This document shows, piece after piece, positions 52,101-58,528 of a DNA stretch of 64,000 nt. The stretch is from NCBI GenBank assembly GCA_964550375.1, contig CAZJYX010000003.1:124001-188000 (forward strand), given 5' to 3'. The notes below the pieces were generated by a model. That model searched no databases, was not told the origin of the DNA, and saw only the letters and a list, made by a program, of their open reading frames with translations. Positions within the stretch are counted from its first letter, which is position 1, and every line of letters starts with the position of its first letter. The translations under genes were made by a program, and so were the position numbers. The stretch is from JAAYXS01 sp964550375. Lineage in GTDB: Bacteria; Planctomycetota; Phycisphaerae; UBA1845; Fen-1342.

Positions 52101-52461
52101 GATCGGATTCTGGGCCGGCGTTCGCGTCACGGCGTCAATCAGCGGCAGTGCGAGCGGCCGGGCGTTCTCCGACTACTGCAACAACGTGGCATTGCGGATT
52201 CGCATTTGTGCCCAGGCGACCGGCACGCTCAGGGTCTCCGGCGGCGCCGAGGCGTGGGTCGGACCGATCAGTGTGGGCGCCACGCTCACGGGGCAGGGAC
52301 AGATCAACGCACGCAAGTGCCTGGTCTGCAGCCCGGCCGGCTGTCAATGGGAGCCGGGCGAGGTGTGTATCTCCGGCTCGGTCGAGCTGCGCGCTTATGC
52401 GTTCTGGGTAATTGACGCGACCTTCACAATCTGGAGCGGCCGAACCTGCTTCGGCATTTAG
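46159..52461 (+). CDS. Giant secreted RHS/YD-repeat protein with dockerin-like insert
   Basis: 2100 residues with a Sec signal peptide at 1-20. In order: an N-terminal domain (40-245); two Cys-rich repeats starting GACC (about 248-330, 'GACCLPSGCSPLPEDKCSAA' and 'GACCTPTGDCIESVPGLACA'); a Pro/Arg-rich linker to about 450; then about 30 RHS/YD repeats ('YDxxGRL..V.D..G..T.Y.Y') up to the RHS core end ('YYFRARFFDPQRGRFLQRDP', 'LYQYVSSQPTVSVDPLGL', about 1850-1890). At about 1631-1697 an EF-hand pair (GDTNFDGVIDHLDLQ ... DFDADGDVDLHDFAQ) breaks the repeats. The 205-residue tail is a Gly/Ser-rich, Cys-containing beta-like domain unlike known RHS toxins, and no immunity gene follows. Likely a surface or adhesion protein. 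Confidence 0.9.
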   Translation: MFVVRLALACALVATASFEPATTSSMQTHPASLYAPTHVHDLVGAEAPLAAARATESRTQPGRGLLDCADNTIYGQEPSESADPGFNVSLSDWGAGSLAFEWAEGVVAEVAAIQWWGFMMECCWFPCTAAPLDFEITFYEGGGPEPGPAVYTLVVTVNPEPTGAFYSYGGPVDHELYHFSAAIDPPCAVKSPWVSITRLGGDPTCVFMWISSPDGDAYSLQYQVGAGLYTDQPFDLAYCLTGSGSVPTGACCLPSGCSPLPEDKCSAAGGIFIGPGIDCMPGLCEGGAQPGACCTPTGDCIESVPGLACAVELGGVFMGYGLECTPGLCGPEPTILVADRPECTDFDLPTTGAGLGRSPAIDQVGRVTDQPVTGVSEVPRGGATIPATAPADGRSRPLTGEGGPASEVSPPRQREVVGPPEPPRPPRRRPPPPQRRECVPPTPPSMAEITSSPIYRMLSALAGRHDGRGSASINAVDLGLGVGWNPSIAAMTFDVSTGRYVLIGKDSAVTTFTFDGAGNWVPSTGGEYALEVNPPQILARHNSGTVYEFVQGTPQVPLPGVPYLLQSVTDRNGNSNTYEWEAGNLVRMTDAHGREINLTHYPDGHIQTITDAVGRQVGYEYVGSNLTAIVLPNGDRIEYTYNSDHLMTSKTVPDGGVYQIEYAADGITLRDPLAQPFLTVQGVSTVDTAASVSSGELTLMSGQVPVLDGEGAVWQYDYDARGQVTRVVSPLLEEIQIGRDAATRNISSILDCRGHLTTYEYDAAGNLTRVTDAAGYVTEMEYHPEFALITRLVEPDGDEWLYLRDAHGNLETVIDPLIEVPDDQVLRYEYDAEGRLITSIDENGNEMIYGYTAGLQTSITVDPGGLNLTTSFEYDAMGRLTALVDANGVRTEYGVDEFNRVTDIVVDAGAAVHLNLHTVRVHDESGNLVSEVDPRGVTTTYEYDERDRLRVVIRDDGGLALTTLYEYDGCDRLLYQADHLGHITGFVYEPDGRLHQVHDALGQITTYEYDCVGNLTRVVDHDGRETIYEYDLLNRRMAETVDPHGLALTTTFHYVSGSCGCGTPGSALVHAVVDPDGFVTYTYYDELDRPTAIVRKFGDTDDNGGDADDAITRVVYDGVGNATRITVENAPHPDQVAAFMFDAAGRQTARILDPDHAALTVTWEYDNVGNVIVEHEPSGNVGTYAWDAANRLVSVTDSIGQVVTYTYDENGNPLSVTDANGHGLAYRYDALNRRTHEWDADGQVTTYSYDPLSRLITRTDRLGRVTSFTYDPLGQKLAETTPLTAPPPTTQYTYDAAGRVLTITDGNGRTTGYTYDGAGRLVEEAYADGTARTFAYDGRGNIAARTDASATVTTYAYDDLNRLVARAYTIAADSPVADTPPATFAYDRAGNMLSADTADADLEFSYDGAGRVIAMTQNGHTTTVGYGSTATGLQRQVTYPGGRVVLEQRQLRGGLAEVSDNGVPVVTFDFDEAGRILGRSHPVPGATSAYDYTNNLWVTGITHNNAGGAFVQLAYGRDLEGNPTHVRKAHDPDSSELYSYDGADRLTGFGRGRLNASGDELLSYSPLSGLHQEQIWEDLDPVGNWRSQVLRSDNEVTTEERGVSVVNAYTNIGPRGLLHDASGNLRLDGALGDTNFDGVIDHLDLQVLAACMAGPCDVPDCTPPTYDPFCGLVDFDADGDVDLHDFAQLQWAQLGLGGDLPGARTYTYDAENRLVAVHLGGELVASYAYDALHRRVRKNMPSAVTQYIYDDHYRVLEERDADEVVTAEYVYAEWIDDAVLMHRGEQTYYFHRDVVGSVVAVTDEAGLVVEQYAYDAYGRPLVRDADGVVLDGSAIGNPYMFTGRRYEPEIGCYYFRARFFDPQRGRFLQRDPLGLAAGTNLYQYVSSQPTVSVDPLGLIEPGFERCFGKTWTLASGSRRGSVGPVSWSASFSATVGGEVCVKCCPEGTPRAYSWVIDYRLQARISGSASASGSSFGGEVGPIGFWAGVRVTASISGSASGRAFSDYCNNVALRIRICAQATGTLRVSGGAEAWVGPISVGATLTGQGQINARKCLVCSPAGCQWEPGEVCISGSVELRAYAFWVIDATFTIWSGRTCFGI

Positions 52462-52918
52462 TGCTGTTGTCCCGGTCCACCGTACCGCGCACAAGTCGCG
52501 CGGGTTACGCTGTGCGCGGTCCGACTCCCGGTTCGTCGGAGTCGGGCTCGGGTCTCCATTCACGGGCTCGCCGATCCGCGGGGCACATCTTCGCCGTGTC
52601 CGCAGACGCCATCCTCGGCGCTGCACTTCGCAACGAGCTGTGCACGAGCGCAGGGGCCGGGATTCTCTTCTCTTAGACGGGGGGGGCAAGGTGTGCCACG
52701 GACTGAAGTTGCCGGATTCTGGCACGAATTCCTTGACCTTTCTCGATAGGTAGTGTAATCTTTTGTTAAACATGTCCGGAGGCCTGTTCGGCTTCGGCAC
52801 TGGGTTCATGACGTAGGCCCGTGTGGAACCCGTGCCAGTGACCATCTGGCGGGTTCCCACTTCATAACGTACGGCTTCGTCTGCTCGGCTTTGACCAGTG
52901 CAGTAATCGGCCAAAGCC
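52462..52918. other. Intergenic region with hydrogenase-operon promoter candidate
   Basis: 457 bases before the hydrogenase operon. TTGACC (52733-52738) and TAATCT (52756-52761) with a 17-base spacer form the best promoter candidate, in a locally AT-richer stretch about 160 bases before the first start codon. The start codon itself sits in a palindrome, CCATGGGGTTTCCCATGG (52917-52934), with in-frame ATGs at 52919 and 52931. No gene is seen elsewhere in the gap. Confidence 0.4.
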
Positions 52919-53977
52919 ATGGGGTTTCCCATGGCTGCATGCGTCCTGTCTGATGCACAACTGTCAGACGCTCTCCATCGCGGAGACTACCCTGAGCGCC
53001 TGTTGATCGGCTCGATCAGCTCGGGGGTCGGTGTGTCTCGGCTCCCGGCGGACGCCGTCGGTCTGTCGGCCTTGCGCGAGCCGCGCGGCCCGACATCAGT
53101 CAAGTCGTTCTGTTTCCCGCCCCGCCAGCTTGTGGCCACTTACTCCGCGGCGATCGACGACAACGGCGGTGTGCGGCCGGTTCCAGCGCGGCTGGTTGTG
53201 GGTGCGCGGGCCTGTGAACGGCGGGCGTTGCGCTACCTGGACCGGGTCTTCGGGGCACCGCCGCACCCTGATCCACTCTACCGTGCCTACCGCGATTCCC
53301 TGGTGCTGGTCACAGTTGACTGTATTCAGCCGCACCAGAACTGCTTCTGCAATCTTGTGGATGGCAAGCCCTACGCGGACGGCGATTTCGACGTGAACCT
53401 GACGCCTATCTCCGGCGGCTTCGTCGTCGAAGCCGGCTCGCCGCCGGGGGAAGCATTCCTGGCCCACACCGCCGACCTGCTGACTCCGGCCACGGCCGAG
53501 CATGAAGCGGAGCGCGACCATGTTCGCCAGGGGGCCGTACGCCTGCTGAGCGAGCAGAACGCTGATTACGACCTGCCTCATCAGCCCGCCGAGATGCCGA
53601 CCCCACAGCCGGACGACGAGCAGTGGGATCGGCTGGGCGCGAGTTGTGTCGAGTGTGGCGCATGCACGCAGATCTGCCCAACGTGCCATTGCTTCTCGCT
53701 GGCGGACCATCGCCGCGAGGGCGGGGCATATGAACGCGTGCGCGCCTGGGACAGTTGCTTGTGGTCCGGCTATTCCCGCATGGCCGGAGCGACCGGCATG
53801 AAGCCCAATCCGCGGGCCCATTTTCGCAGCCGGTTTGCGAATCGGTTTCTACACAAGTTCGTGTGGTCGCTGGAGCAATGGAACTTGCTGGGCTGCGTCG
53901 GCTGCGGCCGCTGCTTCGACGCCTGCCCAGGCGCCATCGACATACGGCGCGTTCTCCAGACGGAAGTGGCGTCATGA
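52919..53977 (+). CDS. Iron-sulfur subunit of AsrA / sulfhydrogenase-beta type
   Basis: A 352-residue electron-transfer protein, start ATG 52919 (or 52931). The N-terminal 220 residues match the HydB/AsrA-type domain ('VKSFCFPPRQLV', 'VVGARACERRALRYLDRVFG', 'DCIQPHQNCFCNLVDGKPYA'). The C-terminal part holds two [4Fe-4S] ferredoxin motifs, 'CVECGACTQICPTCHCFSL' and 'CVGCGRCFDACPGAIDI', with 'WDSCLWSGYSRMAGATGMKP' between. In Pyrococcus soluble hydrogenase and in anaerobic sulfite reductase this subunit passes electrons between the flavin subunit and the catalytic subunits. The flavin subunit is the next gene, overlapping by 4 bases (ATGA). Confidence 0.88.
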   Translation: MGFPMAACVLSDAQLSDALHRGDYPERLLIGSISSGVGVSRLPADAVGLSALREPRGPTSVKSFCFPPRQLVATYSAAIDDNGGVRPVPARLVVGARACERRALRYLDRVFGAPPHPDPLYRAYRDSLVLVTVDCIQPHQNCFCNLVDGKPYADGDFDVNLTPISGGFVVEAGSPPGEAFLAHTADLLTPATAEHEAERDHVRQGAVRLLSEQNADYDLPHQPAEMPTPQPDDEQWDRLGASCVECGACTQICPTCHCFSLADHRREGGAYERVRAWDSCLWSGYSRMAGATGMKPNPRAHFRSRFANRFLHKFVWSLEQWNLLGCVGCGRCFDACPGAIDIRRVLQTEVAS

Positions 53978-54807
53978 CCTTGAATCCGTATCAACCCCTG
54001 CTTGCCCGGCTCACCGACGTGCTGGAGGAAACCCCGACGATCAAGACGTTCGTCGTCGAACCGCCGCGTGCGTTTGCCTTCCAGGCCGGGCAGTTCGCCC
54101 AGTTGACTGTCCCCGGTATCGGCGAGGCGCCCTTCACACCCTCCAGCGATCCGGCCGACCCGCATCGTCTCGAATTCACCGTTATTCGCACCGGGCGCGT
54201 CACCGAGGAGCTGCACGCGCTGCGGCCCGGCGACATGGTGGGGCTGCGCGGGCCTTTTGGCGTCGGGTATCCGGTCTCCGAGCTGCGCGGCAAGCATGTT
54301 CTGATCGTTGGCGGCGGGTGCGGGCTGGCGCCGCTCCGCTCACTGATCTATACGCTGCTCCGGCAACTTGAGCAGGGTGGGGCGGGCGGCGCACCCGCCA
54401 CCATGCGAATCAAGTACGGCGCCCGCGAAAGCAGCGAGCTGCTGTACCGGCGTCAGTACGATGCCTGGGACACCTGTCCAAACGTCAGTGTGGACGTCAC
54501 CATTGACGTGCCGGAGCCCGCTTGGTACGGGCGCGTCGGCGTCGTCACCACGCTGCTCGAGCGCCTGGAGACGCTTCCGGATGAGACCGTCGCGGTCTCC
54601 TGCGGTCCCGAGATCATGCTCAAGTTCGTTACGCAGACGCTGCTCGAGCGCGGCTTGGCGCCAGAACACATCGTGCTGTCGATGAACCGACGGATGAGCT
54701 GCGGCATTGGCAAATGCGGCCGCTGCAACATCGGCCCCTATTACCTCTGCCGTGATGGGCCCGACATTCATTACGCCCAGATTAAGGACTTGGCGAATGT
54801 CTTCTGA
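53974..54807 (+). CDS. FAD/NAD(P)-binding subunit of AsrB / sulfhydrogenase-gamma type
   Basis: A 277-residue ferredoxin-NADP reductase-like subunit. The start overlaps the upstream stop (ATGA); the frame is open earlier but that part lies within the previous gene. It has the FAD-binding barrel ('AFQAGQFAQLTVPGIGEAPF', with an S-S motif in 'TPSSDP'), the NAD(P) site 'VLIVGGGCGLAPLRSLIYTL', 'VAVSCGPEIMLKFV', and a C-terminal [2Fe-2S] cluster region ('MSCGIGKCGRCNIGPYYLCR'). Domain order is that of HydG of Pyrococcus and of AsrB. It would oxidise or reduce NAD(P) for the hydrogenase encoded downstream. Confidence 0.92.
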   Translation: MTLNPYQPLLARLTDVLEETPTIKTFVVEPPRAFAFQAGQFAQLTVPGIGEAPFTPSSDPADPHRLEFTVIRTGRVTEELHALRPGDMVGLRGPFGVGYPVSELRGKHVLIVGGGCGLAPLRSLIYTLLRQLEQGGAGGAPATMRIKYGARESSELLYRRQYDAWDTCPNVSVDVTIDVPEPAWYGRVGVVTTLLERLETLPDETVAVSCGPEIMLKFVTQTLLERGLAPEHIVLSMNRRMSCGIGKCGRCNIGPYYLCRDGPDIHYAQIKDLANVF

Positions 54808-56587
54808 TCCCGGCGCTCGGACGGCCACCGGCCGGTGCCTGTTCTGTAATCTCGGCTGTCCGCTGCAACTCGAACTGTTCGCCCCGCATCGTTGGCGACC
54901 GCAGTTCAACGGTACCACTACCACCTGCGCCCGTGGGCAGATGCTCAGCGATCTGCTCCAGAGCCCGCACCGCCTCTACCGGCCGCGCAGCGGCAACGCC
55001 GAGGTCCGTCTGGACACCGCCATCGACGCCCTCGCCCGGCGGATCGCCGACCCCGCAACAGCCCGTGTGGCGATCTGGATGGACGCCGGTCTTGCCATCG
55101 AAGAACTCGCTGCCGCGCAACGCTTCTGCGCGGCCCAGCCGGAGCGGCGCCACCTGCTGATCCAGGTTCCGACTGGCGAACTGGGGGCAACGGAGGGGCT
55201 TGATGCGGCCGGCGTGCCGCAGGCCGCGCCGGACGAGGGCCGCAGCCCGGACGTCTTCCTGATCGTCGGCAACCCCCTGGCCACGCATCCGGCGGCGGCG
55301 CGCTGGCTGTTTCGCCCGGACGCTCCACCGCGTCGTCCCCCGGCCATCGTCGTCGATTCATCGGCCAGCCCCCTGACGACCTATGGCGCACCGGCACTGA
55401 TTTGCCGGCCCGGCGCTGAGTGGGCGGTGCTGGCCGCCTTGTTGCACGCCGCGGGTTTCACGGCAAGCCAGGATATGCTGCCCGCCAACGTCGGCGAGAG
55501 TGCGGGGGTAGCGCCCGCGGCGCTGCAACAGGCGGCGGAGCGGCTCCGTGATAGCCGTCAGCCAGCCGCCCTTATCGCCCCCCAGGCGGGGCGGCGGGAT
55601 ACCTGGCGGGCGCTCACCGCGGCGGCGGCGAGCGGGACCCACGCGAAAGACGGCTGGACCTGCGTTCTAACAACGCACGCGAACGCCCTGGGATACGCGC
55701 GGTACGCGCGCCGCCAGGGCATCGGGGACTGGTGGACGGCAGCCCTCCATGGACGCAACCAGCCTGCCGACCTGCTGCTGGTGGTCGGTTGGGACCCGAC
55801 CAGCGCGGCGCCCCGCGCGCTATGGGAACCGATGCTGGCGGCCGCACAACACGCCGTGCTGCTGAGTGCCTTTCCGCCGGCTGACGCGACGGCGTACCAG
55901 GCCATCCTGCCGCTCGCTCTGCCGGCCGAAGCCGGCGGTAGCTTCGTCCTGGCCGACGGCCGCGTGACGCGGGTGGAACCGGTGCTGCCGCCGCCGCCGG
56001 GCGTGCCGACAGCGCTTCACATACTGTCCCGCCTGACCGGCCAGCCCGGCCCGGCCGACCCCACAGTCGTTGAAGAGCAGCTCATGTCCACGGCGCCGGA
56101 GGTCGTGCCGGTGCCGACGGCCGCACCCGACCTGCCGGCGACGGGCGGCTGGCCCGCAGTGCTGATCGCCGAGCCGACGCAGTATGCCGACGGGCAGCTC
56201 ACGCGGCACGCCTGCTGGTCGCAACAGGTCGAGCCCTATCCAGAGCTTCGCCTGGCGCCGCGCGACGCGCACACGCTCGGCGTGCGCGACGGCCAGCTCG
56301 TCACCATCCATAACGTGCAGGGGCGCGCCCGCGTGCGAATCGCGGTGGCGGCACGGCAGCCAATCGCGACGGCTTGCTACGCCGAGCCGACAACGCGCGG
56401 CGACGCGCGGCAACCGCCCGGTTGGCTGGCCGTCGGCAGCGCCGCGCCGGCCGTGCGCCGGCTACTGGGATTGCGTTTCGGCCAGGCAGACGATCTCGCC
56501 GCGACGGGCGTGCTGGCGGTGGAGATTGAGACGGACGAAGCCGCGGCCCAGGGGACGCGTCAGGAGGCCAGTCGTGGCCATGGCTGA
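54797..56587 (+). CDS. Molybdopterin-oxidoreductase-fold subunit (NuoG/FwdB-like, no catalytic Cys/Sec)
   Basis: A 596-residue protein from ATG 54797, overlapping the flavin subunit by 11 bases. Residues 14-48 hold a [4Fe-4S] site (CLFCNLGC, then Cys in TTCARGQM), the usual start of formate dehydrogenase-type proteins. The middle has the dinucleotide-binding repeats ('PDVFLIVGNPLATHPAAARW', 'ADLLLVVGWDPTS'), and 'ALPAEAGGSFVLADGRVTRV' precedes a C-terminal molydopterin-binding domain (about 485-575). I see no Cys or Sec at the expected active-site place, so it may be structural or electron-carrying, as NuoG is in most complex I. Formylmethanofuran dehydrogenase subunit B is an alternative relative. 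Ala/Pro-rich and divergent. Confidence 0.75.
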   Translation: MSSDPGARTATGRCLFCNLGCPLQLELFAPHRWRPQFNGTTTTCARGQMLSDLLQSPHRLYRPRSGNAEVRLDTAIDALARRIADPATARVAIWMDAGLAIEELAAAQRFCAAQPERRHLLIQVPTGELGATEGLDAAGVPQAAPDEGRSPDVFLIVGNPLATHPAAARWLFRPDAPPRRPPAIVVDSSASPLTTYGAPALICRPGAEWAVLAALLHAAGFTASQDMLPANVGESAGVAPAALQQAAERLRDSRQPAALIAPQAGRRDTWRALTAAAASGTHAKDGWTCVLTTHANALGYARYARRQGIGDWWTAALHGRNQPADLLLVVGWDPTSAAPRALWEPMLAAAQHAVLLSAFPPADATAYQAILPLALPAEAGGSFVLADGRVTRVEPVLPPPPGVPTALHILSRLTGQPGPADPTVVEEQLMSTAPEVVPVPTAAPDLPATGGWPAVLIAEPTQYADGQLTRHACWSQQVEPYPELRLAPRDAHTLGVRDGQLVTIHNVQGRARVRIAVAARQPIATACYAEPTTRGDARQPPGWLAVGSAAPAVRRLLGLRFGQADDLAATGVLAVEIETDEAAAQGTRQEASRGHG

Positions 56588-57077
56588 AGCTGTTGCGGAG
56601 GTCCAGGCGCGCGTCGCGCTGGACGTTGACGCCTGCATCGAATGCCGCACTTGCGCGGCCGCGTGCCTGTACGGGCACGGTGACATGCCGGTCGTGTATT
56701 TTGCGCGCGTCGGCGCCGCCATGCTGCCGGCGCTGTGCCGCCAGTGTCAGGACGCCCCGTGCGTGGTCGCGTGTCCGGCCGACGCGATGCTGCGCGATCC
56801 TTCCGGGGCGGTGTACCGCGCGATGTTCCGCTGCCGCGGCTGCGAGTGCTGCGTGCGGGCCTGTCCCTTCGGGGTGCTGGTGTCGGCGACGTTCGCCGGC
56901 GCGATTGCCAAATGTGACCTGTGTGTCGACCGGACCGCCGCCGGCCTCCAACCCCGCTGCGTCGCCAGTTGCCCGGCCGGTGCGCTGCACTTTCTGCGGG
57001 AACAGGATGCCGACCAGCATCATCTGGTGGTGCTGGGCAGCCGGACCTTGGGGCAGCATCCGATCCGCCGACGCTGA
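56574..57077 (+). CDS. Polyferredoxin electron-transfer subunit (HycB/HydN-like)
   Basis: A 167-residue protein. GTG 56574 has AGGAGG six bases ahead and is preferred over ATG 56580; either overlaps the previous gene. Four [4Fe-4S] cluster motifs are present: 'CIECRTCAAACLYG', 'CRQCQDAPCVVACP', 'CRGCECCVRACPFG' and 'CDLCVDR' with the later 'CVASCPAGALHFL'. This is the HycB/DmsB-type layout, which wires a molybdopterin subunit to a membrane or hydrogenase partner. It lies between the molybdopterin-fold gene and the membrane hydrogenase genes. Confidence 0.93.
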   Translation: MAMAEAVAEVQARVALDVDACIECRTCAAACLYGHGDMPVVYFARVGAAMLPALCRQCQDAPCVVACPADAMLRDPSGAVYRAMFRCRGCECCVRACPFGVLVSATFAGAIAKCDLCVDRTAAGLQPRCVASCPAGALHFLREQDADQHHLVVLGSRTLGQHPIRRR

Positions 57078-57086
57078 GGGTATCGC

Positions 57087-58037
57087 ATGACCGCCGCGGA
57101 GATGATGCTAGCGCTGCTGCTCGCCGCCACGGGCACGTTGGTGCTCGGGTTGGCGGCGAAGTGGGTCGATCGCAAGGTCACGGCGCGGTTGCAGTGGCGC
57201 GTGGGGCCGCCGTGGTATCAACCGGCCGTGGACTGTCTGAAATTGCTGGGGAAAGAGACGGTGGTGCCGGCCGCGGCGCGGGGCAGTGGGTTTCTGCTGG
57301 CGCCGCTGATCGCGCTGGCCGGGGCGGCCGTGGCGGTGACGTTGCTCTGGGTCATGAACCTGCGGAGCCAGGTTGGGTTCGTGGGGGACGCCATCGTCGT
57401 CCTGTACCTGTTCACCCTGCCGTCGCTGGCCACCATGCTGGGCGCGGCCGCGTCCGGCAGTCCGCACGCCGGCGTCGGCGCCCGCCGTGAGATGAAGCTG
57501 TTGCTGAGCTACGAGCTACCCCTGATCGTTGCCCTGCTCGTGGCGGTGGTTCATACCGGCGGAAGTTTTCGCCTATCGCAAATCGTGACGGCGCAGCAGG
57601 CGGGTTCGGCGGTAGCGTTGAGCGTCTCTGGGGCGCTGGCACTGGTGGTCGCGGTGTTCTGTGTGCAGGCGAAGCTGGGCCTGGTGCCGTTCGACCAGGC
57701 GGAGGCCGAGACGGAACTGATGGCCGGCGTGTACACGGAGTACTCCGGAGCGCCGCTGGCGGCCATCTTCCTGACGCGGGCCTTGCTGCTGGCGGCGCTC
57801 CCGCTGCTGGTGATCACGCTCTTCCTCGGGGGCTTGCGGGCGGAGGGCTGGGGCGTCGCGCTGGCCGCGCTCAAGTTCGTCATCTTGCTGGTGGTTATCA
57901 CCCTGCTGCGGAACACGAATCCACGCGTGCGGATCGACCAGACCGTGTGGTTCTTCTGGTACCTCCTGACGCCCGTGGCCCTGCTGGCGCTGGTGCTGGC
58001 GTGGCTGGGGCGGCAATGGGGAGTGCACTGGCTGTGA
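57087..58037 (+). CDS. Group 4 hydrogenase membrane subunit (EchB/HycD/NuoH-like)
   Basis: A 316-residue integral membrane subunit with about eight segments. The family region 'WVDRKVTARLQWRVGPPWYQ', then 'LLGKETVVP', and 'FDQAEAETELMAGVYTEYSG' (acidic loop that contacts the hydrogenase core) are as in HycD, EchB and MbhM. It docks the soluble hydrogenase arm to the ion-pumping arm. It starts 9 bases after the ferredoxin stop. Confidence 0.94.
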   Translation: MTAAEMMLALLLAATGTLVLGLAAKWVDRKVTARLQWRVGPPWYQPAVDCLKLLGKETVVPAAARGSGFLLAPLIALAGAAVAVTLLWVMNLRSQVGFVGDAIVVLYLFTLPSLATMLGAAASGSPHAGVGARREMKLLLSYELPLIVALLVAVVHTGGSFRLSQIVTAQQAGSAVALSVSGALALVVAVFCVQAKLGLVPFDQAEAETELMAGVYTEYSGAPLAAIFLTRALLLAALPLLVITLFLGGLRAEGWGVALAALKFVILLVVITLLRNTNPRVRIDQTVWFFWYLLTPVALLALVLAWLGRQWGVHWL

Positions 58038-58528
58038 ACTGGAAGCTTTGGGCTCTGAAGAAATCGCTGTTCGTGTACCACGCCAACGTGGGCGCGTGTA
58101 ACAACTGCGACATCGAAATCGTCGAGTTGCTCACGCCGCGCTACGACGTTGAGCGCTTCGGCATCGTGCTCGTCGGCAGTCCGCGCCACGCCGACGCCCT
58201 GCTGGTCACCGGCATCTGCACGCGCCAGGCCGCGCCGCGCTTGCAGGAGCTCTACCGGGCCGCCGCCCAACCCTGCGTGGTCCTGTGCGTCGGCACCTGC
58301 GCCCTGGGCCAGGGCATCTTCGCCGACGCCTATCACGCCGGCCGCCCGGTCGACGAAACGATCCGCGCCGTCGATCCCAACGCGATCATCGCCTATGTCC
58401 CCGGCTGTCCCCCGAAGCCCGAGGCCATGATCCTCGGCGTCGTGAAGGTGTGGAGCAAACTCGAGGAACTGGCCCGCGGCCCCGCCGCCGCGCCCAGACC
58501 CACCCCGGCGGAGGTGAGACCGGCATGA
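58034..58528 (+). CDS. Group 4 [NiFe]-hydrogenase small subunit (EchC/MbhJ/NuoB-like)
   Basis: A 164-residue subunit carrying the [4Fe-4S] cluster next to the NiFe site. I use GTG 58034, which overlaps the upstream stop by 4 bases (GTGA); ATG 58016 is possible. Cluster ligands are visible: 'GACNNCDIEIVELLTP', 'VCVGTCALGQGIF' and 'YVPGCPPKPEAMI'. It is short, as in other group 4 enzymes, with a Pro/Ala-rich tail. Its partner large subunit follows with ATGA overlap. Confidence 0.94.
   Translation: MNWKLWALKKSLFVYHANVGACNNCDIEIVELLTPRYDVERFGIVLVGSPRHADALLVTGICTRQAAPRLQELYRAAAQPCVVLCVGTCALGQGIFADAYHAGRPVDETIRAVDPNAIIAYVPGCPPKPEAMILGVVKVWSKLEELARGPAAAPRPTPAEVRPA

Noticed and set aside
46159..52918. 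Polymorphic toxin-immunity locus
   Set aside because: The C-terminal domain is not a recognisable toxin and no small immunity gene lies in the 457 bases after it.
52917..52934. Palindrome CCATGGGGTTTCCCATGG as an operator
   Set aside because: It spans the start codon and the first residues (MGFPMA) of the AsrA-like protein and can be a coincidence of coding sequence; only noted in the gap entry.
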